DNA from: Hyphomicrobiaceae bacterium
GTDB lineage: Bacteria > Pseudomonadota > Alphaproteobacteria > Rhizobiales > Hyphomicrobiaceae
Direction: 5' to 3'
Assembly: GCA_021775715.1 (NCBI GenBank)
Contig: JAJFHI010000121.1
Span: 1 to 11,179 of the forward strand
Length of the DNA: 11,179 nucleotides
The notes beneath the pieces are model-generated. The model was not told the origin of the DNA and made no database searches. It worked only from the letters and a program-made list of their open reading frames with translations. Positions within the stretch are counted from its first letter, which is position 1. Every line of letters begins with the position of its first letter. The translations under genes were made by a program, and so were the position numbers. Shown piece after piece: positions 6,086 through 11,179 of the stretch.

Positions 6086-6535
6086 ATGACAGATATTAAA
6101 CTTGTCGCGTTGGACGGGGAAGACCTGGCCGTCATGTCAGCGCATGTCCAGGATGCCGTGGTGCGTGTTGGCGAACTGACATTTCAGCCGGGAGACAAAC
6201 GGTTTGTTGCGGTGATGCGCCGCTTTGATTGGTTGAATGCTGAAACCTCTGGCACCAAAAAAGACTTCGTCCGGCGCCAAACGGGTTTGCGAATTGACCA
6301 GGTGGAACGTGCGCAGGTGACGGGATTTGATCCAACAGACGGCGATCGTGTTCTATCTTTGTTGGCGGTGTCGTTTGAAGAGACAACAGCGCCAGCGGGA
6401 ATTGTCACCCTGCACTTTTCCGGTGACACGGCAATCGCCCTACACGTTGGCTATATCGAGGCCGAGCTCAAAGACCTTGGGGCTGCTTGGACGACCAAAA
6501 ATCGACCTGACCACCCGGATGAAGAAGCGACCTGA
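6086..6535 (+). CDS. DUF2948 family protein
   Basis: A 149-residue soluble protein with the opening MTDIKLVALDGEDLAVMSAH, then QDAVVRVGELTF, characteristic of DUF2948, a family found between murA and hisD in many alphaproteobacteria. Its function is unknown. The alternating hydrophobic pattern, including a strand-turn-strand region at 40-60 (DKRFVAVMRRFDWLN) and the ALHVGYIEAELKDLGAAW stretch near the C-terminus, suggests a compact alpha/beta protein; there is no signal peptide or membrane segment. The start at 6086 matches the family; an in-frame ATG at 6038 would add 16 basic residues. No good Shine-Dalgarno is visible at either start. It ends 38 bases before hisD. Genomic position is its only functional clue, and cotranscription with hisD is likely. 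Confidence 0.88.
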   Translation: MTDIKLVALDGEDLAVMSAHVQDAVVRVGELTFQPGDKRFVAVMRRFDWLNAETSGTKKDFVRRQTGLRIDQVERAQVTGFDPTDGDRVLSLLAVSFEETTAPAGIVTLHFSGDTAIALHVGYIEAELKDLGAAWTTKNRPDHPDEEAT

Positions 6536-6543
6536 CAAAAGGC

Positions 6544-6561
6544 GGGCACGGGAATGTGCCC
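6544..6561 (+). promoter_or_regulatory. Stem-loop immediately before hisD
   Basis: GGGCAC (6544-6549) and GTGCCC (6556-6561) pair perfectly around the loop GGGAAT in the 38-base gap between the DUF2948 stop and the hisD ATG. The 12 bases between hairpin and ATG (TGAAATAAAGAC) lack a purine-rich ribosome binding site; the only candidate, GGGA, is in the loop. It may present or occlude the ribosome site. No T-run follows, so it is not an intrinsic terminator. Confidence 0.4.
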
Positions 6562-6573
6562 TGAAATAAAGAC

Positions 6574-7872
6574 ATGGCCAAACGGCTTATAGCAAGCAGC
6601 TCGGACTTCGACGCGGAATTCGCGGAAATGCTTTCGGAAAAACGCGAGGTCTCGGCTGACGTCGATGACGCCGTCACCGACATTATTAGTGCTGTCCGCA
6701 GCGACGGTGACGCGGCGCTCATCCGCTTATCGGAAAAGTTTGATAATGTTGATTTAGGTGCGCTGGGTCTGCGTGTGACAGCTGATGAAATCACCACGGC
6801 TGTAGCTAACTGTGATGACGAAACGCTGGCGGCTTTGAAGCTTGCGCACGACCGTATTGCGACCCATCACGCCCGCCAGTTGCCAAAGGACGACCACTAC
6901 AAAGATGCCGTCGGTGTCGAACTTGGCTCGCGCTGGACGGCCGTGGAGTCGGTCGGCCTTTATGTGCCGGGTGGAACGGCATCGTATCCAAGTTCAGTTT
7001 TGATGAATGCAGTACCGGCAAAGGTCGCTGGTGTTCCGCGCATCGTCATGGTTGTGCCCTCACCGGGTGGAGAGCTCAATCCGATCGTTTTGGTGGCGGC
7101 CCACATTGCAGGTGTTGAAGAGATTTACCGTGTCGGCGGTGCGCAAGCGATAGCAGCGCTGGCGTATGGCACGCAAACCATCGCACCAGTTGTGAAGATC
7201 GTTGGGCCTGGCAATGCTTACGTTGCAGCCGCCAAGCGGCAGGTCTTTGGCACCGTCGGTATTGACAGTATCGCTGGTCCTTCCGAAGTTCTCGTGATTG
7301 CCGATGCGAATAACAACCCGAACTGGGTGGCGGCCGATTTGCTGGCGCAGGCTGAGCATGACACGGCAGCACAATCGATTTTGATGACGGATGACGCGAG
7401 CTTTGCCGATGCCGTCGATGCAGCCGTGTCCAAACAGCTTACCAGCCTGTCGCGTGCCAATATCGCAGGCGAAAGTTGGAACGTGTTCGGACGCATCATT
7501 GTGCTTGATAGTTTGGATGAGGCTCCTGCCTTGGCAGATCGCATCGCCGCGGAACACCTTGAGATCCTGTGCCCCGATGCCGACGCCATGGCGGCGCGTA
7601 TTCGCAATGCTGGTGCGATTTTTCTCGGGGCACATACACCGGAAGTTATCGGTGATTACGTCTCAGGCTCAAATCACGTTCTGCCAACGGCGCGCAGTGC
7701 GCGGTTTTCGTCAGGTCTTGGAACCTTGGATTTCATGAAGCGTACTTCTATTTTACGAATGGACACTGACTCTTTGGAGGCAATCGGGCCGGCGGCCATG
7801 CGGTTGGCAGAGGTTGAAGGCCTGGATGCGCACCGCCGGTCTGTTGCGATCCGATTGGCTGATGGGTCGTAG
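6574..7872 (+). CDS. hisD: Histidinol dehydrogenase
   Basis: A 432-residue zinc enzyme that oxidises L-histidinol to L-histidine in two NAD-dependent steps, the end of histidine biosynthesis, in the cytoplasm. The zinc and catalytic residues are all in place: Q259 and H262 in AQAEHDTAAQSIL, the general-base pair E327-H328 in AAEHLEIL, D361 in VIGDYVSGSNHVLPT, and H420 in EGLDAHRRSVAIRLAD. The GPSEVLVIADANNNP and YVPGGTASYPSSVLMNAVPAKVAGV segments are also signatures. Length is normal (E. coli 434). The gene sits apart from other his genes in the murA cluster, the usual alphaproteobacterial arrangement. The start at 6574 agrees with the family but has no clear Shine-Dalgarno and follows a stem-loop. 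Only 8 bases separate it from the UPF0262 gene, so the two should be translated from one mRNA. Confidence 0.98.
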   Translation: MAKRLIASSSDFDAEFAEMLSEKREVSADVDDAVTDIISAVRSDGDAALIRLSEKFDNVDLGALGLRVTADEITTAVANCDDETLAALKLAHDRIATHHARQLPKDDHYKDAVGVELGSRWTAVESVGLYVPGGTASYPSSVLMNAVPAKVAGVPRIVMVVPSPGGELNPIVLVAAHIAGVEEIYRVGGAQAIAALAYGTQTIAPVVKIVGPGNAYVAAAKRQVFGTVGIDSIAGPSEVLVIADANNNPNWVAADLLAQAEHDTAAQSILMTDDASFADAVDAAVSKQLTSLSRANIAGESWNVFGRIIVLDSLDEAPALADRIAAEHLEILCPDADAMAARIRNAGAIFLGAHTPEVIGDYVSGSNHVLPTARSARFSSGLGTLDFMKRTSILRMDTDSLEAIGPAAMRLAEVEGLDAHRRSVAIRLADGS

Positions 7873-7880
7873 GGCGCGCC

Positions 7881-8375
7881 ATGACAGATACCTCAGCTGA
7901 TGAGAATACAACGTCACGCCTAATCGATATTCAACTCGACCAAGCGTCGATAGGTCATGTCAGTGCCAATATCGATCACGAACGCGAAGTCGCTATATTC
8001 GACATTCTCGAAGGCAACCAGTTTACAATTGTGGGTCGTGATGATGGTCCCTACAAGCTGGCGCTGTCGGTCGTTGAGACGCGATTGGTGCTCGCCATTA
8101 CCACCGAGAATGACGAAGAGGTCGTCACGCATCTGCTTTCACTGACCCCATTTAAACGCATCATCAAAGACTATTTCGCAGTTTGCGAAACCTACTACAG
8201 CGCAATTAAAACCGCGCCGCCGTCGAGTATCCAAGCCATCGATATGGGCCGTCGCGGACTGCATGACGATGGCAGCCGCGTTCTGATCGAGCGGCTTGAG
8301 GGCAAGGTTGAAATTGATTTTGATACAGCACGGCGTCTGTTTACGCTGATCGCTGCGTTGCATTTGAAGGGCTGA
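7881..8375 (+). CDS. UPF0262 family protein
   Basis: A 164-residue soluble protein. The core from residue 13 (RLIDIQLDQASIG, then DHEREVAIFDILEGNQF), the YKLALSVVETRLVLAI strand pair, PFKRIIKDYFAVCETYYSAI and the DMGRRGLHDDGSRVLIERL block, ending IDFDTARRLFTLIAALH, fit UPF0262, an alphaproteobacterial family with no assigned function that follows hisD in many genomes. The DMGRRGLHDDG segment is very polar and conserved and might be functional. No signal peptide, membrane segment or known catalytic motif is seen. It begins 8 bases after hisD and ends 5 bases before the phosphatase-like gene, so it is almost certainly expressed with both. The ATG has only a weak ribosome site, which suggests translational coupling to hisD. 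Confidence 0.92.
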   Translation: MTDTSADENTTSRLIDIQLDQASIGHVSANIDHEREVAIFDILEGNQFTIVGRDDGPYKLALSVVETRLVLAITTENDEEVVTHLLSLTPFKRIIKDYFAVCETYYSAIKTAPPSSIQAIDMGRRGLHDDGSRVLIERLEGKVEIDFDTARRLFTLIAALHLKG

Positions 8376-8380
8376 GGTGG

Positions 8381-8839
8381 GTGGCTTCGAGCGGTGAGTT
8401 GCCAACGGCTGTGTTGTTCGCCTGCGCGATGAATGCGATCCGCTCGCCCATGGCTGCTGCAATTTGCAAACACCTGTTGGGCCCTAACGTCTACGTTGAA
8501 TCCGCTGGCGTGCGCGCTGGCGAGCCCGATCCGTTCGTCGTCGCAGTGATGGATGAAATTGGAATAGATGTCTCGGCGCACAAGCCTCAGACAATCGAAG
8601 ATATGCACGACACGTCGTTTGATCTTATCGTGACGCTGTCGCCGGAGGCACACCACCAGGCGTTGGAACTAACGCGGACAATGGCCGTCGATGTCGAGTA
8701 TTGGCCAACGCTTGATGCATCGTTGATGGTGCAGCAGGGCAGCCGCGACCAGATTCTTGATGGCTATCGAACCGTGCGCGATCAACTTTTCCAACGCATC
8801 AGAAAACGCTTTGACCTCGAAGGCGGCCCGACAGTTTAG
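8381..8839 (+). CDS. Low-molecular-weight protein-tyrosine phosphatase-like protein
   Basis: A 152-residue protein starting at GTG, with GAAGG and GAGG just upstream, 5 bases after the UPF0262 stop. Residues 9-24 (TAVLFACAMNAIRSPM) form the first strand and the CX5R(S/T) phosphate-binding loop: nucleophile C15, R21, S22, the signature of low-molecular-weight phosphotyrosine phosphatases and the related arsenate reductases. Further family features are VESAGVRAGEPDPFVVAVM (39-57), VSAHKPQTIEDM (64-75) and DLIVTLSPEAHHQA (81-94). The late aspartate D112 (YWPTLDAS) is the probable general acid; the Pro that often follows is Ala here. Substrate is unknown: protein tyrosine phosphate or arsenate cannot be told apart from sequence. 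In many relatives infA, maf and an RNase gene follow; here the cluster ends, facing the cyclase gene. Confidence 0.88.
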   Translation: MASSGELPTAVLFACAMNAIRSPMAAAICKHLLGPNVYVESAGVRAGEPDPFVVAVMDEIGIDVSAHKPQTIEDMHDTSFDLIVTLSPEAHHQALELTRTMAVDVEYWPTLDASLMVQQGSRDQILDGYRTVRDQLFQRIRKRFDLEGGPTV

Positions 8840-8844
8840 GCATT

Positions 8845-10149
8845 TCAGATTACTTGCTTCGCCTGTTGCGATTTTTCGGTGCCGAGATACCAGGTGTCCT
8901 GTAGGCCAACACCTTTGATCTCAATGGCGCCGCGCGGCTCGAATTGGAATTGAACATTCAATGTCGCATGGCAGTTTGCGCAGACGAGAATGCGGCCCGG
9001 GGCACTTTTGTTCTCTAGCCGTGCTGCCAGGTTAACGGCATCTCCCCAGACGTCATAGGTGAACTTGCGCGTGCCGATCACGCCCGCCATGACAGGTCCT
9101 GACGCAATGCCAACGCGCATGTTAAGCGGCAGGCCTGTTTCTTTGCGAACTTTGGCAACGGTTAGCAACATGTCTTGGCCCATGCGCGCCAGCCGTTCCA
9201 AGTGGTCGTCCGCAGGCTCGGGAATGCCAGACGCAACCATGTAGGCGTCACCAATTGTTTTGATTTTCTCAACGCCATGTTGTGCCGCCAGGGCATCGAA
9301 CTGCGACACAAGGTTGTTGAGAACATCGACGACCTTTGCCGCACCCATCTCTCGCGCCATGGCAACAAAACCAGAAATGTCGGCAAATAGAATGGACGCG
9401 CTGTCGAAGTTGTCGGCGATCGCTTCACCGGGATTGGCCTTTAAGCGCTCGGCAATCTTATCGGGCAGAATGTTGCGCAAAAGTGCGTCGTTCTCTGCCT
9501 TTGCGCTTTCGAACAGACTGAACGCGTAATAGACGCAGCCCGCGATGAGCCCCATGGTTGTGACGGCTGCCTGTGTGTAGATGTTCCACCGCATCTCAGG
9601 GTCCGTATCAATCAAGGCATTAGACGTTGGAAAATTGGCCTCGATATATAAGTGCAAAACAAGCGCGACAATGATGACTGGCACAATGATGCGCCAGCGC
9701 TTTAGACCAAACACGACAAACGGAGCTGCCCCCATGACGAACAACTGGAGGTGAAGGCCAGCGTCATGTCCGAGGTACATTGAGAAGATAGTGAGTGCGA
9801 CGTACTCCGATATCAGGATCACGAAGCCACCGAGCAGCTCATTGATCCGGTGTGATAACGGCACGGCAACGGCTGTCACGATAAGCGCTAAGTTGAGCAG
9901 GATCAGTGGTTCGTATTTGTCGTAATCAAGAAAGCTATGCTGGATGGCATAGATGAACGTCGTCACCGCGATAAGATACGCGATGAAGTTCATGATCATC
10001 AGGCGCCGTTTGGTCTCGGGATCATATCCTGCAGTGCCGGCTTCAGAGAGCCAGGTCAATACACCCGCCAGCCCACGCACAACCGGCAGGTGGCGCAGCG
10101 CGCCAAGCCCGTCTGTAAGTGGCTTGAGAAAGGATCGGGTCCCAAACAT
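8845..10149 (-). CDS. Membrane-bound class III adenylate cyclase, six-TM Rv1625c type
   Basis: A 434-residue protein predicted to make cAMP from ATP at the inner membrane. Six hydrophobic segments lie at about 50-70, 81-98, 106-126, 132-149, 153-170 and 193-212. A charged linker helix follows (AKAENDALLRNILPDKIAERLK, split around 216-237), then the catalytic domain about 250-425. Active residues: metal-binding D257 (ILFADISGF) and D301 (TIGDAYM); adenine-specifying K297 and D366 (TYDVWGD); transition-state N373 and R377 (AVNLAARLE). These sit one position off D256, K296, D300, D365, N372 and R376 of the M. tuberculosis Rv1625c cyclase, a homodimer with the same layout. The Lys/Asp pair argues for ATP over GTP. 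The start at 10149 has GAAGG about 12 bases upstream. It lies 182 bp downstream of the Crp-family gene on the same strand and ends 5 bp from the opposing phosphatase stop. The signal sensed by the membrane domain is unknown. Confidence 0.95.
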   Translation of the reverse strand: MFGTRSFLKPLTDGLGALRHLPVVRGLAGVLTWLSEAGTAGYDPETKRRLMIMNFIAYLIAVTTFIYAIQHSFLDYDKYEPLILLNLALIVTAVAVPLSHRINELLGGFVILISEYVALTIFSMYLGHDAGLHLQLFVMGAAPFVVFGLKRWRIIVPVIIVALVLHLYIEANFPTSNALIDTDPEMRWNIYTQAAVTTMGLIAGCVYYAFSLFESAKAENDALLRNILPDKIAERLKANPGEAIADNFDSASILFADISGFVAMAREMGAAKVVDVLNNLVSQFDALAAQHGVEKIKTIGDAYMVASGIPEPADDHLERLARMGQDMLLTVAKVRKETGLPLNMRVGIASGPVMAGVIGTRKFTYDVWGDAVNLAARLENKSAPGRILVCANCHATLNVQFQFEPRGAIEIKGVGLQDTWYLGTEKSQQAKQVI

Positions 10150-10331
10150 TGGTCAGGTAGCCTTCGTTGAAGCTAGTTGTCTGCAAGTCTATCGGTGACA
10201 AACTATCGTACATACGAACGCCGATGCCACCCATCACGGCAGCCGGGATCTAGATATCCTTAAGCTTTCCTAATCTGTTCCGGAGGGAATTGGCAAATAT
10301 GTTTTTTCCCAAACGCGAACAGACCAGCGTC
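10150..10331 (-). other. 182-bp gap between the Crp-like and cyclase genes
   Basis: Reading leftward it holds an A6 run soon after the regulator stop (10302-10297), an AT-rich segment around 10240-10275 and no T-rich terminator. A TTGCCA (10292-10287) has no good -10 partner. Short frames overlap the cyclase start out of frame and are not credible. The cyclase promoter may lie here, or the two genes may be one transcript. Confidence 0.35.
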
Positions 10332-11027
10332 CTAACGGTCAGCCGTGATTTCCAGTTCGTCAATGTTGCAAACGATCTCGCGGCCAGACCGCTTCAATGC
10401 GCCGTTGCTCTCAAGTAGCGATAATGCTGTGTTGACCTTCGGCCGGCTGGCGCCGATTAACAGTGCCAACTCAGTTTGTGACATTGTGAATGGGATTGTG
10501 ACCGTGCCTTCTGCCTCGTCACCTGCTTTGGCTTGAGCTGCGGCCAAGAAGAACCGCGCCAGCCGCACCTCAATCGGGTAGAGCGCGATGGCTTCCAACT
10601 GCTGGTCGGCCTCGCGGATGCGGCGGCACAAAAACAACAACATGGCCTCTGAGATCTCAGGATGTGTTTCAATCAGGCGCAGGAACGAGGACTTGGTCAG
10701 CGTGTAGGCCGTGGTCTTGTTGACGGCTGTGGCATCTGCGGTGCGTGCGTCGCCGTCCAACATGGCGATCTCACCGAACAGGGCACCGGGTTCGGCGTGG
10801 GCAAATGACAGCTCTCGGCCTTCCGCCGTCAGCACCGACAACCTGACCCGGCCATGGGTGACAAGGTAGATTTCCCGTCCCGCGTCGCCACGGCCGAATA
10901 TCACCTGGCTCGCCGAGAAACTCACCTCACGCATTTCCGCCGCAACGGCCGCACAGCCGGCCTCGTCGAGGCCCGAGAACACGGGCGTTTTAGCGAGTAG
11001 GGCCACCAACTCAGGATTTGTCGTCAT
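10332..11027 (-). CDS. Crp/Fnr-family transcriptional regulator
   Basis: A 231-residue two-domain regulator. The N-terminal cyclic-nucleotide-binding beta roll spans about 15-120. Its phosphate-binding cassette has G85-E86 and R95-T96 (ALFGEIAMLDGDARTADATA), matching the Gly-Glu...Arg-Ser/Thr pattern that contacts cAMP in E. coli Crp. A long dimerisation helix follows, about 122-150. The winged helix-turn-helix is at about 181-211 (TMSQTELALLIGASRPKVNT), with recognition residues near SRPKVN. There are only scattered cysteines (25, 134, 220), so it has no FNR iron-sulfur cluster. The conserved cassette and the adjacent adenylate cyclase suggest a cAMP-responsive protein; this is inference, and many Crp-like alphaproteobacterial proteins bind no nucleotide. 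The start at 11027 has AAGGGTGG about 9 bases upstream. Candidate targets are its own promoter and the cyclase. Confidence 0.93.
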   Translation of the reverse strand: MTTNPELVALLAKTPVFSGLDEAGCAAVAAEMREVSFSASQVIFGRGDAGREIYLVTHGRVRLSVLTAEGRELSFAHAEPGALFGEIAMLDGDARTADATAVNKTTAYTLTKSSFLRLIETHPEISEAMLLFLCRRIREADQQLEAIALYPIEVRLARFFLAAAQAKAGDEAEGTVTIPFTMSQTELALLIGASRPKVNTALSLLESNGALKRSGREIVCNIDELEITADR

Positions 11028-11054
11028 AGAACTGCCACCCTTCAGATTTTTTCA

Positions 11055-11089
11055 GATATAGGACTCATGCGCGCGCCCATTGCAATGGG
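11055..11089 (-). promoter_or_regulatory. Probable promoter of the Crp-like gene with overlapping 14-bp palindrome
   Basis: Reading leftward, TTGCAA (11085-11080) and TATATC (11060-11055) form a -35/-10 pair 19 bases apart (18 if CTATAT is taken), giving a leader of about 20 bases before the ATG. The -35 is the centre of the perfect palindrome CCCATTGCAATGGG (11076-11089), a good position for a repressor operator. The heptamer TTCAGAT also occurs twice at 11041-11057. The promoter is a weak match; the palindrome is certain. Confidence 0.45.
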
Positions 11090-11171
11090 TTTATGTCCTC
11101 TTGCTTTTCGCCATGAGGCTTTGCATGCTCCGCGCACACACGCGATTTTGCCGCTCAGGCTTGAGGATAGA

Positions 11172-11179
11172 ATGGCACT
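11172..11179 (+). CDS. Possible start of a divergent gene at the right edge
   Basis: An ATG at 11172 follows GAGGAT with a spacing of about 5 bases, in the direction away from the Crp-like gene. Only two codons and part of a third are in the window, so nothing can be said of the product. An in-frame-open ATG at 11113 without a ribosome site is an alternative. Confidence 0.2.

Noticed and set aside
10332..11027. Assignment of the Crp-family protein as FNR (oxygen sensor)
   Set aside because: The cysteine cluster needed for the iron-sulfur centre is absent.

Overview
The window looks like a chromosomal segment of an alphaproteobacterium. The main reason is the rightward run murA, DUF2948, hisD, UPF0262, low-molecular-weight protein-tyrosine-phosphatase-like, a conserved block of that class. 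The ribbon-helix-helix protein (RHH_4 type) on the left and the Rv1625c-like adenylate cyclase fit too. I cannot place it at genus level. Base composition is moderately GC-rich.

Left part (1-3079), all on the minus strand: the 5' end of a twin-arginine signal protein running off the edge; a glyoxalase-I-like metalloenzyme with all four metal ligands; a small ribbon-helix-helix protein; and a 514-residue thiamine-diphosphate enzyme of the acetolactate synthase / benzoylformate decarboxylase superfamily. Each gene has its own gap and most have a clear Shine-Dalgarno, so they look like single units rather than one operon.

Middle part (3080-4293) has no convincing protein gene. It holds a small hairpin of dispersed-repeat appearance, a 96-bp tandem repeat (just over two copies) and the most notable feature of the window: a tRNA-Thr(GGU) gene on the minus strand, split after anticodon base U36 by a 253-nt insertion. 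The insertion folds by eye into a self-splicing group I intron: P1 with a U.G pair at the splice site, P2 and P9 capped by GAAA, P3, P4, P5, P6, P7 and P8, and a terminal G. A perfect inverted repeat lies just upstream of the tRNA.

Right part (4294-8839), plus strand: a 62-residue basic protein, then murA (peptidoglycan precursor synthesis), DUF2948, hisD (last two steps of histidine synthesis), UPF0262 and the phosphatase-like gene. The last three are tightly packed and probably cotranscribed. A stem-loop sits immediately before hisD where a Shine-Dalgarno would be expected.

Far right (8845-11179): a six-transmembrane class III adenylate cyclase converges on the phosphatase-like gene with only 5 bp between stop codons. 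Upstream of it on the same strand is a Crp/Fnr-family regulator without an iron-sulfur cysteine set. Together they suggest a local cAMP-making and possibly cAMP-sensing pair. A 14-bp perfect palindrome overlaps the probable promoter of the regulator.
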